Source: an uncultured Lentisphaeria bacterium (lineage in GTDB: Bacteria; Verrucomicrobiota; Lentisphaeria; Victivallales; Victivallaceae). From it: a stretch of DNA of 7,855 bases. The notes beneath the pieces were generated by a model. The model did no database searches. It was given only the letters and a program-made list of their open reading frames with translations, and had not been told where the DNA came from. The stretch spans positions 1 through 7,855 of the forward strand of contig CASFXO010000229.1 in the NCBI GenBank assembly GCA_949298665.1, in the 5' to 3' direction. The first letter of the stretch is position 1. Every line of letters starts with the position of its first letter. The translations under genes and the position numbers were made by a program. Of the stretch, positions 1 to 6,079 are shown piece by piece.

Positions 1-1
1 A

Positions 2-379
2 TATACGGAGCGTCTGCCCGGCATGATTACCCGGATCGCGCTCAGCACGGCGGTGAAGGAGGTCGGCAGTTATTTTGCCACCCGTGCCGCGGCGGAAAGC
101 GATTCGCTGGCCGGAGCGGCAACCGCCATCGGTCTGGCCGCTTATAAAATCGCGGTCAACACCGCCGATACCCGCAGCTGGGAAATCCTGCCGCGGGAAT
201 TTCAGGTGGTGCAGTTGCCCATGCCCGCGGATCGAAAGCTGGTTTTGACCCCCGACGGGGGCACGCCGGTTTCGGTGTCTTTGCCGCCGGACGCCCGTTC
301 GGCGATTGTTTATGTGAACGCCCCGAGCCGCACGGCCGCGGCGTTGACCTGTCGCGTATTCGGTTTGAAATCCCAATAA
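2..379 (+). CDS. COG3014-like envelope protein, C-terminal part (5' end outside window)
   Basis: The reading frame is open from the left edge (codon at position 2) to TAA at 377-379, giving 125 residues of a longer protein. The internal ATG at 23 has no useful Shine-Dalgarno site and lies inside conserved sequence, so it is not the real start. The visible part opens with a helical stretch (ERLPGMITRIAL, then STAVKEVGSY) and a central Ala/Gly-rich segment. It then carries the motif TADTRSWEILPREFQVVQLPMP, followed by beta-rich sequence ending FGLKSQ. The 'aDTRSW..LP..i...r...P' pattern is what I associate with COG3014, a family of uncharacterised envelope proteins encoded beside ycfL and lpoB in several Gram-negative bacteria. 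The next two genes here are exactly those, which supports the call. The molecular function is unknown; an envelope role linked to peptidoglycan synthase control is inferred from context only. The N-terminus, which should carry the export signal, is not in the window. Confidence 0.72.
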   Translation, partial: YTERLPGMITRIALSTAVKEVGSYFATRAAAESDSLAGAATAIGLAAYKIAVNTADTRSWEILPREFQVVQLPMPADRKLVLTPDGGTPVSVSLPPDARSAIVYVNAPSRTAAALTCRVFGLKSQ

Positions 380-395
380 AAGGAGGTTTGTGAAC

Positions 396-860
396 ATGAA
401 ACATGGTGGAAAAATCACGCTTCCGGCCGCCGGGCTGCTGCTGTTGCTGACGGCCGGCTGTCAGAACACCGTCAACACCGTGGAGAACGCGGACAAGAGC
501 GCCGCATCGACCACGATCAAGGACAAGCGTTTCGTAACCGACGGTTTTCTGCGGAATCGTCTGTTGTTGCGTTCCGTGCATCTGGCGCCCGGTGCGTCCG
601 GAAACATGGTCGTGGAGGTGGCGGCGACCAATGTCCGCACCGGATTTTTTTCCGAACTCTGGAGCAGCCTGACCGGGGAGAACCCTTATCCGGTCGATTA
701 TAAGTTTACCTGGCAGAACGCCGCCGGCATGACGGTGGAGACGCCGCTTTCGGCCTGGCGGACGGTGCAGGTGATTCCGGGCGAGACGGTTTACTTCAAG
801 TCGGTCGCGCCCACCCCGGAATGCCGGGACTTTATCTTGAACGTGAAGGAATCCGAATAA
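396..860 (+). CDS. ycfL: YcfL-like (DUF1425) outer-membrane lipoprotein
   Basis: This encodes a predicted 154-residue lipoprotein. I chose the ATG at 396 because AGGAGG at 381-386 lies 9 nt upstream. The in-frame GTG at 390 would sit only 3 nt from that site. The N-terminus is a lipoprotein signal: Lys2/Lys6, a Leu-rich core, then LTAGC with the lipidated cysteine at residue 22. Residue +2 is Gln rather than Asp, which fits sorting to the outer membrane. The mature part matches the YcfL pattern: a start near 'FVTDGFLRNRLLLRSV', a central 'YKFTWQNAAGMTVE', then 'SAWRTVQVIPGET' and 'SVAPTPECRDFILNV' close to the C-terminus. The 'fTW.d..G.e' and 'APTP...dF.l.v' motifs are the strongest signatures. 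It lies 16 nt after the COG3014-like gene and 16 nt before the LpoB-like gene, the known neighbourhood of this family. The family has no proven biochemical role; association with LpoB points to peptidoglycan synthesis. Confidence 0.8.
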   Translation: MKHGGKITLPAAGLLLLLTAGCQNTVNTVENADKSAASTTIKDKRFVTDGFLRNRLLLRSVHLAPGASGNMVVEVAATNVRTGFFSELWSSLTGENPYPVDYKFTWQNAAGMTVETPLSAWRTVQVIPGETVYFKSVAPTPECRDFILNVKESE

Positions 861-876
861 AAGACAAGGAGAAGAG

Positions 877-1581
877 ATGATGAAGATCATTACCGTCATT
901 CCGGCCGGTTGTGCCGCGCTGGCTCTGCTGGCGGGGTGTGCCACTTCCTCGGAGTATGTCGACGCCTCCGATACGACCATTGCGGTTAAAAACAAAGACC
1001 GCATGAGTTCCTCCGACTGGGTGATCATCAGCCAGGAGGCGGGCAACGCCCTGCTGAGTTCGCCGCTGTTCGCCGAATATCTGGAAGCCTACCGGATCGA
1101 TGCCGAAAAGGCGTTGAAAAAGGCGGAGGCCGCCGGCGAGGAGCTCTCCACCCGGGAGAAAATGACCGCCATGAAGCCGCTGCTGATGCTGTCGACGATT
1201 CAGAACAACACCTCTGAACATATCGACGCGAAGCTGATGACGGAACGGCTCCGGGAAGTTCTGTTCAACAGCGGCAAGGTGCGTTTCACCACCTATGCCG
1301 CCGGGGAGGGGCAGTCCATCGATTCCGCGACCGCCGTCGCGCGGCAGCTGCAGCACGATCCGAACGTGAACAAACGCACCCTCATGAAAAAAGGCAAGGT
1401 CAACGCCTACGATCTTTCTCTGGCCGGCGTCATCATCAAGCAGACCGCGCAGGACGGACGCGCCAACGAGCTGTCCTACACCTTCAGCCTGACGCTGACG
1501 GACAACAACACCGGCGAAGGCGTCTGGGCGTATACCAAGGAAATCAAACGCCAGCATATGCAGGGGGGCTTCGGCTGGTGA
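877..1581 (+). CDS. lpoB: LpoB-like penicillin-binding protein activator lipoprotein
   Basis: This encodes a predicted 234-residue outer-membrane lipoprotein. LpoB of E. coli reaches through the periplasm and stimulates the peptidoglycan synthase PBP1b. An ATGATG pair offers starts at 877 or 880; AAGGAG at 866-871 is 5 or 8 nt away, so 880 is a real alternative. The signal ends in LLAGC (Cys21 from the first Met) with Ala at +2, consistent with outer-membrane retention. The globular domain begins near residue 45. Its core is 'PLLMLSTIQNNTSEHID' followed by 'LMTERLREVLFNSGKVRFTTY' (about 101-140), matching the LpoB pattern 'vl.v..v.N.T...id...it..lr..L...gk'. It ends with 'YTFSLTLTDNNTGEGVWAYTKEIKR'. 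The long proline-rich linker of the E. coli protein is absent. Residues about 66-95 instead form a charged helix, so its reach or partner may differ from E. coli. It is the third gene of the lipoprotein cluster. The YcfL neighbour supports the call. Confidence 0.82.
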   Translation: MMKIITVIPAGCAALALLAGCATSSEYVDASDTTIAVKNKDRMSSSDWVIISQEAGNALLSSPLFAEYLEAYRIDAEKALKKAEAAGEELSTREKMTAMKPLLMLSTIQNNTSEHIDAKLMTERLREVLFNSGKVRFTTYAAGEGQSIDSATAVARQLQHDPNVNKRTLMKKGKVNAYDLSLAGVIIKQTAQDGRANELSYTFSLTLTDNNTGEGVWAYTKEIKRQHMQGGFGW

Positions 1582-1639
1582 CGGCCGCCGGACGGAAGAA
1601 ACGAAAAACAGCGGCGCGAGGGGAGGGCGCCGTCGATGT

Positions 1640-1652
1640 TTCCGGACCGGAA
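1640..1652. promoter_or_regulatory. Perfect palindrome upstream of the AraC-type gene (site 1)
   Basis: TTCCGG-A-CCGGAA is a perfect 13-nt inverted repeat in the 141-nt gap between lpoB and the AraC-family gene. Its centre (1646) lies 54 bp from the centre of a second palindrome at 1700, close to five helical turns. This is a possible operator. However, CCGG-rich words are common in this DNA, and no -35/-10 pair is evident nearby. I saw no intrinsic terminator with a T-run after lpoB in this gap. Confidence 0.3.
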
Positions 1653-1669
1653 TCGTGCGGAGAAAGAAC

Positions 1670-1726
1670 ATGAAAATCGTTGAGATCACCCGGCGTTCCG
1701 GGAACGGTCCGGAGATTGCGGCATGA
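1670..1726 (+). CDS. 18-codon upstream ORF overlapping the AraC-type start
   Basis: ATG at 1670 is preceded by GGAG at 1659-1662, 7 nt away. It opens an 18-codon frame (MKIVEITRRSGNGPEIAA) that stops at TGA 1724-1726. That stop overlaps the ATG of the AraC-family gene in an ATGA junction, the usual arrangement for translational coupling. The peptide resembles no family I know. Its sequence gives no attenuator signature such as repeated codons of one amino acid. It could be a leader peptide that sets translation of the regulator, or a chance frame; the downstream gene also has its own GGAG at 1711-1714, so coupling may not be needed. Confidence 0.3.
   Translation: MKIVEITRRSGNGPEIAA
1694..1706. 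promoter_or_regulatory. Perfect palindrome upstream of the AraC-type gene (site 2)
   Basis: CGTTCC-G-GGAACG is a perfect 13-nt inverted repeat located inside the small upstream ORF and just before the GGAG (1711-1714) of the AraC-family gene. In DNA it could be an operator. In RNA it could form only a very short hairpin, because the single-base centre leaves no proper loop, so a protein-binding site is the likelier reading. It shares TTCC/GGAA arms with site 1. Confidence 0.3.
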
Positions 1727-2616
1727 CGACGGGAACCGGCGTGGCCTTCCATTACCGGGGTGCGACGTACCGGCAGAAGACCGACCATCTGGGGCGGGCG
1801 ATCTACCGGAACTATCCGGATATCTGGCATCTGCATGCGGTCTACCATCTGATTCTGGTCTGTGAAGGTCGTCATTATCTGGATCTGGAAAAAGAGACGC
1901 TGCTGCTGCGGAAAAACACCCTGCTGCTGCTGAATCCGATGGTCCGGCACCGTTTTCGCCACATGGGAACGGAAACGTTCGAACATGCGGCGATCCTCTG
2001 GCGAATGGTCAATGAGTCCGGTCATTCCTGCCGGGTGCCGCTGCCGGTGTTTGCCGGGCTGGCGGGGGCGGCACCGCCTTTGCAGATGGTGGGGCTTACC
2101 CCGCCGGACGCGGCCCGGTTTCGGAATCAGGTGCAGGATTTGAGTGTCATGTTCCGCTCCGATCCGGAAACGGGCGGGTGGGAACTGCCGTTGTTTCATC
2201 TGTGGTATTCGGCGCTGGGATATTTTCGGAGGGAAGCGCCGCTTTCGGGAGAGGATTTCTGGTGCGGTGCCATCGATCAGGAGATCTCCATTCACATTCA
2301 CGAGCCGGATTTTTCCGTGAAGCGGCTGGCCGTGTTGCTGGGCCGGCATCCGAATTATCTTTCCGGCGTCTACCGCCGCCGCCGCGGCTATTCCATCAGC
2401 GACGCGCTGGTGCACTGTCGGATGGAACATGCCGCCTGTCTGCTGACCGATACGGATTCTCCGATCGGCGAGATCGCGGAACAATGCGGCTACCGGCAAT
2501 GCGGCTGGTTCGCCCGGAAGTTCCGGGAGTGTTTTGAAGTGACGCCGCTGCAATACCGGCGGCTGAACAGTCGGACCTACAATACCATCAATCACCGGAC
2601 CGACGCGGATCAGTAG
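1723..2616 (+). CDS. AraC-family transcriptional regulator
   Basis: This encodes a predicted 297-residue cytoplasmic DNA-binding regulator. ATG 1723 has GGAG 8 nt upstream (1711-1714). The N-terminal part (about 1-100) looks like the cupin-type sensor half of AraC proteins, with 'WHLHAVYHLILVCEGRHYL', a Leu-rich strand, then 'NPMVRHRF'. The C-terminal part (about 192-281) carries the two helix-turn-helix motifs. The first is 'FSVKRLAVLLGRHPNYLSGVYR' (about 197-218). The second is 'SPIGEIAEQCGYRQCGWFARKF' (about 246-267), followed by the family signature 'FREC..VTPLQYRR' (267-280). The second helix has Cys where Ser is usual, but the signature is otherwise intact. Length is normal for the family. 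Known members respond to sugars or other small ligands; the ligand here cannot be read from sequence, and no sugar-use gene lies nearby in the window. It follows the lipoprotein cluster by 141 nt, so cotranscription is possible but not shown. Its stop overlaps the rmuC stop on the other strand. Confidence 0.88.
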   Translation: MTTGTGVAFHYRGATYRQKTDHLGRAIYRNYPDIWHLHAVYHLILVCEGRHYLDLEKETLLLRKNTLLLLNPMVRHRFRHMGTETFEHAAILWRMVNESGHSCRVPLPVFAGLAGAAPPLQMVGLTPPDAARFRNQVQDLSVMFRSDPETGGWELPLFHLWYSALGYFRREAPLSGEDFWCGAIDQEISIHIHEPDFSVKRLAVLLGRHPNYLSGVYRRRRGYSISDALVHCRMEHAACLLTDTDSPIGEIAEQCGYRQCGWFARKFRECFEVTPLQYRRLNSRTYNTINHRTDADQ

Positions 2617-3971
2617 TTTCCGGATTCATGCCCTTCGTCCGTCTCGTCCCCGGCCTCTGCGGCGGCCGGGATTCCTGCCGGAAGGTCGATGGGATCGTTC
2701 AGCAGCCGCAGCGCTTCGGCGGGGGGCAGTTCCTGAACGGACTTGAGTTTGCGCTGAATGGCGCGGCTGCGGACCTGGGCCTGATCGATGACGTTGGCGG
2801 CCTGCGTCAGTTTTGTCCGGGTCTTCTCCAGAATGTCGCCGAATTTGCCGAACTCGGTTTTGATTGCGCCCAGAACGCTCCAAACTTCGCTGGAGCGCTT
2901 TTCGATCGCCAGCGTCCGGAAGCCCATCTGCAGACTGTTCAGAAACGCCATCAGGTTGGCGGGACCGACAACCGCCACCTTGTAGTCCCGGTTCAGGGCT
3001 TCGAACAGGCCCCGTCGCCGCAGAATTTCCGCATGGAGTCCCTCCGTCGGGACGAACATCAGCGCGAAATCCGTGGTGTACGGCGGTGCGATGTATTTAT
3101 CATGGATGTTGCGCGCATTCCGACGGACGGCCGTTTCAAAGGACTTCAGGATGGATTCCAGTTCGGCCGCGGCCACTTCCCCGGTCCGGTCGTAGGCGTC
3201 GAGGAGCCGCTGGTAATCCTCCAGAGGAAACTTGGCGTCGATCGGCAGATAGACCGGCTGCGCCGCGTCGTGACCGCCGGGCATGCGGATGGCGAATTCC
3301 ACCCGTTCCGCCGAATGGGGTTTGACCGCCACGTTGGTCTCATACTGATCGGGCGCGAGGCATTGTTCCAGAATGGCGCCGAGCTGGACTTCGCCGAGGC
3401 CGCCGCGGGTTTTGACGTTGACCAGAACCTTTTTCAGGTCGCCCACGCCGTGGGCGAGCGTCTGCATTTCACCCAGACCTTTGTGCACCTGGTCGAGGCG
3501 TTCGCTGATCAGCCGGAAGGATTCGTTGAAGCGTTTTTCCACCGACTGCTGGAGTTTTTCATCGACGACCTGACGCATTTCCTCCAGTTTGGAAGTGTTT
3601 TCCTGTCGGAGTGAACGGAGGTTGTCTTCCAGTCCGGTGCGGATTTTCTCCATGCCCTCGGCGGAGGTTTTCGTCAGATTTTCCAGGCGACCGGCGAAAA
3701 GTTCCAGCTGCTGCCGCTGCATGTCGCCCAGCAGCTTGAAGGATTCCGCCAGTTCCTGCCGATTGTCCCGCAGTGCTTCGTTCAACTCTTTCCGGTTGCG
3801 GGCGATCTCCTCGCGGACGACGGTTTCCAGACGTTCGAGAAGGCGTTCCAGATTTTCCATTTGCAGGTGGTTTTCGTGAGCGGTCCGGGCGCGGGAAGCG
3901 GCCTGAATCAGCAGAAAAAGCTGAAGCGCCAGAATCGTTCCTACGAGCAGGAACAGCAGGAATGAAGTCAT
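2610..3971 (-). CDS. rmuC: RmuC-family DNA recombination protein
   Basis: This encodes a predicted 453-residue RmuC-type protein. RmuC in E. coli limits inversions at short inverted repeats, and the family carries a predicted nuclease-like domain (PF02646). Read on the minus strand, ATG at 3971-3969 has an AAGGAA SD 7 nt upstream and starts directly on a membrane anchor (MTSFLLFLLVGTILALQLFL). A further upstream TTG (4073) is rejected because it falls on the -35 box of the promoter. Residues about 28-175 are a long charged coiled coil rich in Glu, Arg, Gln and Leu. The conserved domain follows, with 'RGGLGEVQLGAILEQ' (189-203), 'YLPIDAKFPLEDYQRLL' (241-257), 'YTTDFALMFVPTEGLHAEIL' (about 298-317) and 'VVGPANLMAFLNSLQMGFRTL'. 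The C-terminal tail is acidic (DETDEGHES). No truncation is visible. The gene converges on the AraC-type gene, overlapping it by 7 bp, and diverges from ilvB. Confidence 0.93.
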   Translation of the reverse strand: MTSFLLFLLVGTILALQLFLLIQAASRARTAHENHLQMENLERLLERLETVVREEIARNRKELNEALRDNRQELAESFKLLGDMQRQQLELFAGRLENLTKTSAEGMEKIRTGLEDNLRSLRQENTSKLEEMRQVVDEKLQQSVEKRFNESFRLISERLDQVHKGLGEMQTLAHGVGDLKKVLVNVKTRGGLGEVQLGAILEQCLAPDQYETNVAVKPHSAERVEFAIRMPGGHDAAQPVYLPIDAKFPLEDYQRLLDAYDRTGEVAAAELESILKSFETAVRRNARNIHDKYIAPPYTTDFALMFVPTEGLHAEILRRRGLFEALNRDYKVAVVGPANLMAFLNSLQMGFRTLAIEKRSSEVWSVLGAIKTEFGKFGDILEKTRTKLTQAANVIDQAQVRSRAIQRKLKSVQELPPAEALRLLNDPIDLPAGIPAAAEAGDETDEGHESGNY

Positions 3972-4044
3972 CAGTCGGTTCCTTGAATGATCCCCGGGTC
4001 CATGGTGAATCGGTGTCTGCCGGAGAATGACTTCCGGCCGTTTT

Positions 4045-4073
4045 ACTATACCACGATCTGCGGTTTTCTGCAA
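4045..4073 (-). promoter_or_regulatory. Sigma-70-type promoter of rmuC
   Basis: On the minus strand, TTGCAG (4073-4068) and TATAGT (4050-4045) are separated by exactly 17 nt, a near-consensus sigma-70 promoter. Initiation would fall near 4038, giving a leader of roughly 67 nt before the ATG at 3971. The position favours 3971 over any upstream start. Confidence 0.6.
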
Positions 4074-4157
4074 TGGGGGCTCCAGAGAAAATCGATACCC
4101 GGAATTTCATGGAGGAACGGTGCGTTTTTTGCCGCGGAACCGGAAAAAGACCGATAT

Positions 4158-4186
4158 TTGCTTTTTGCGGAAGATGAGGCTATATT
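4158..4186 (+). promoter_or_regulatory. Sigma-70-type promoter of ilvB
   Basis: TTGCTT (4158-4163) and TATATT (4181-4186) are separated by 17 nt, and initiation is expected near 4193. The leader would be only about 30 nt, too short for a classical leader-peptide attenuator of the kind that controls branched-chain genes in enterobacteria. An overlapping TATTAT (4183-4188) is an alternative -10. The 250-nt divergent gap (3972-4221) otherwise shows only the rmuC promoter and no gene. Confidence 0.55.
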
Positions 4187-4221
4187 ATCCGAATTGCGGA
4201 AACTTAACCAAGAGTGGAACT

Positions 4222-5973
4222 ATGAGCAGCGAAAAAGTCAAAATGTGGAAGGGTAGTGAAGTCGTCGTCCGTTGTCTGGAAAGACAGGGCGTAGAACTCG
4301 TATTCGCTTACCCCGGCGGCATGGCGATCGAGCTGCATCAGGCGCTTTTGAATTCGAAAATCCGGGTGGTTCTGCCCCGCCACGAACAGGGCGGCGCCTT
4401 CGCCGCCGGCGGCTACGCCCGCGCCAGCGGCAAGGTCGGAGTCTGCATGGCGACCAGCGGTCCCGGAGCCACCAATCTGGTCAGCGGCATCGCCGACGCC
4501 TACATGGACTCCATTCCGACGGTGTTCATCACCGGGCAGGTGCCGAGCACGGCGATCGGCAAGAACGTGTTTCAGGAGACCGACATCATCGGCGTCACCC
4601 GACCGATCGTCAAGCACAGTTTTCTGGTGCTGGACGCGGCGGATCTGCCGCAGGTTTTTGCGGAAGCCTTCCGGCTGGCGGCGGGGGGGCGGCCCGGTCC
4701 GGTGGTGATCGACATTCCCAAAAATATCCAGCAGCAGAGCTGTTCTCCGGATTTCGAACAGGCGGACCTGCCGCCGATGAGTCGGCCGGAAGTGCGTGCG
4801 GACGACATTGCCGCCATCCGGGCGATGATTCTCGCCTCCAGCCGACCGTGCGTGTACGCGGGGGGCGGGATCGTGACGGCCGGCGCGTCGGAGGCGCTGC
4901 GGAAGTTTGCGGAAGGCTGGAATCTGCCGGTCACGACGACGCTGATGGGAATCGGTACTTTTCCGGAGAGCCATCCGCTCAGTCTGAGCTGGCTGGGGAT
5001 GCACGGCACGGTCTACGCCAATTATGCGGCGAACGAATGCGACCTGCTGCTGGCGCTGGGGGCGCGGTTTGATGACCGGGTGACCGGAGATCCCGCGACG
5101 TTCGCGCGGCGTGCCCGGATCGTGCATGTGGACATCGACGATTCGGAGATCAATAAGAACAAGCGGGCCGACCTCGGCATCGTCGCTGATGTCAAGGATG
5201 TGCTGGAGGCGCTCAATGTTGAACCGGTGCGCCGGGATTATGCCGACTGGTTCCGCCGGATCGCGGAGTGGAAGGCCCGGTATCCGAAGCGCTATCGGGA
5301 GGTGCCTGAACGGGTGCAGCCGCAGTTTGCGGTGGAGACCTTGTCCCGGTTGACCAATGGTCAGGCCGTGATTGTCCCCGGCGTGGGGCAGCATCAGATG
5401 TGGGCGGCCCAGTTCTACGATTACTCCTATCCGCGCCAGCTGCTGACGTCCGGCGGGCTGGGGGCGATGGGCTTCGGGCTGCCGGCGGCGATGGGGGCGA
5501 AGCTGGCCTGTCCCGAAAAGACCGTGGTCAATATCGACGGCGACGGCAGTTTTCAGATGAACATTCAGGAGCTGGGGACATTGCATGTGGAGCAGATTCC
5601 GGTCAAGATGATGGTGTTCAACAACCAGCATCTCGGCATGGTGGCGCAGTGGGAAGACCGTTTCTACGGCAGCCGCCGCGGCAATACGGTGCTGGGGGAC
5701 TGTCTCGGCAGTCGCGGGGTTCCGCAGCATGACTGCGCGCATTGCGACGGGAGTTTCTGCACGGGGCGGCCTTACCCGGACTTCGTGACGATCGCCCGGG
5801 GGTTCGGGATTCCGGGGCGCGAGGTGTACCGCCGGGAAGAACTGGAGCCGGCGATCAGGGAAATGCTGGCGGCGGAAGGACCGTTTCTGCTGGATATTCA
5901 CACCGGCTATGACGATCACGTCCTGCCGATGATTCCGCCGGGGAAGGATTATCGGTCCATTCTAACGGAATGA
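4222..5973 (+). CDS. ilvB: Acetolactate synthase (AHAS) catalytic subunit
   Basis: This encodes a predicted 583-residue thiamine-diphosphate (ThDP) enzyme. It joins two pyruvates to acetolactate, or pyruvate and 2-oxobutyrate to acetohydroxybutyrate, the first common step to valine, leucine and isoleucine. ATG 4222 is in frame with a weak AAGAG 7 nt upstream and gives the usual family N-terminus; earlier in-frame codons precede the promoter. The ThDP-activating glutamate is E55 in 'RHEQGG', followed by 'ATSGPGATNLVSGIADAYMDSIP'. Anabolic-type marks are 'VFQETDIIGVTRPIVKH' (116-132) and 'RFDDRVTG' (282-289). The ThDP/Mg motif runs from GDG (440-442) to NN (467-468). The end, 'GPFLLDI...DHVLPMIPPG', resembles plant and organellar AHAS. 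An oddity is an insertion with C494, C505, C508 and C513 after 'GNTVLGD', where relatives have a short acidic loop. No ilvN or ilvC lies next to it within the window. Confidence 0.93.
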   Translation: MSSEKVKMWKGSEVVVRCLERQGVELVFAYPGGMAIELHQALLNSKIRVVLPRHEQGGAFAAGGYARASGKVGVCMATSGPGATNLVSGIADAYMDSIPTVFITGQVPSTAIGKNVFQETDIIGVTRPIVKHSFLVLDAADLPQVFAEAFRLAAGGRPGPVVIDIPKNIQQQSCSPDFEQADLPPMSRPEVRADDIAAIRAMILASSRPCVYAGGGIVTAGASEALRKFAEGWNLPVTTTLMGIGTFPESHPLSLSWLGMHGTVYANYAANECDLLLALGARFDDRVTGDPATFARRARIVHVDIDDSEINKNKRADLGIVADVKDVLEALNVEPVRRDYADWFRRIAEWKARYPKRYREVPERVQPQFAVETLSRLTNGQAVIVPGVGQHQMWAAQFYDYSYPRQLLTSGGLGAMGFGLPAAMGAKLACPEKTVVNIDGDGSFQMNIQELGTLHVEQIPVKMMVFNNQHLGMVAQWEDRFYGSRRGNTVLGDCLGSRGVPQHDCAHCDGSFCTGRPYPDFVTIARGFGIPGREVYRREELEPAIREMLAAEGPFLLDIHTGYDDHVLPMIPPGKDYRSILTE

Positions 5974-6029
5974 GGCGTTTTTTCGGGATTTTTCCGGTTT
6001 TGGGATTGGGAAAACGCCGAAAAGGCGTT
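5974..6029. repeat. Three-part inverted repeat after ilvB
   Basis: GGCGTTTT (5974-5981), immediately after the ilvB stop, is perfectly complementary to AAAACGCC (6011-6018). The inner AACGCC (6013-6018) can instead pair with GGCGTT (6024-6029) across a GAAAA loop. The two pairings exclude each other because they share the middle arm. On the plus strand neither is followed by a T-run, so this is not a clear terminator for ilvB. It may protect the mRNA 3' end, act as a protein site, or form a switch ahead of the small gene at 6080. Confidence 0.4.
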
Positions 6030-6034
6030 ACAGT
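6006..6034 (+). promoter_or_regulatory. Possible weak promoter for the bS22-like gene
   Basis: TTGGGA (6006-6011) and TACAGT (6029-6034) are 17 nt apart, each matching four of six consensus bases. The AACGCC-GAAAA-GGCGTT inverted repeat fills the spacer almost exactly. If the promoter is real, a protein bound there would block it. Read-through from ilvB is an equally good explanation for expression of the small gene. Confidence 0.22.
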
Positions 6035-6079
6035 ATTAAGATCAACTGTCGGAGTCAGATCAAGAACAGGAATGGTAAA

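Noticed and set aside
1898..1932. Repeated CTG triplets in the AraC-type gene as a simple-sequence repeat
   Set aside because: They encode leucine-rich strands (LLLRKNTLLLLN) within a domain of normal length. The run is interrupted and gives no sign of phase variation.
832..2595. Long minus-strand open frame (587 codons) opposite lpoB and the AraC-type gene
   Set aside because: It is antisense to two genes with clear family motifs and good ribosome sites. Its protein is rich in Arg, His, Gln and Pro with no recognisable domain, as expected from the complement of G+C-rich codons.
2649..2670. GC hairpin (CCCGGCC with GGCCGGG) just after the AraC-type gene as a terminator
   Set aside because: No T-run follows on either strand, and the arms are explained by Ala/Gly codons in the rmuC C-terminus.
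2628..3614. Plus-strand open frame (328 codons) opposite rmuC
   Set aside because: rmuC on the minus strand has conserved motifs, a membrane anchor, an SD and a promoter. The plus frame shows no family match.
3972..4073. N-terminal extension of RmuC to the TTG at 4073
   Set aside because: It would place a polar 34-residue tail before the membrane anchor, and the TTG coincides with the -35 box of the likely rmuC promoter.
4027..4221. N-terminal extension of IlvB to the ATG at 4027
   Set aside because: The added 65 residues have no family similarity and would start upstream of the ilvB promoter at 4158-4186. ATG 4222 gives the normal family start.
4204..5919. Long minus-strand open frame (571 codons) opposite ilvB
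   Set aside because: It mirrors a highly conserved enzyme gene almost exactly and has a composition typical of an antisense frame. No domain is recognisable.
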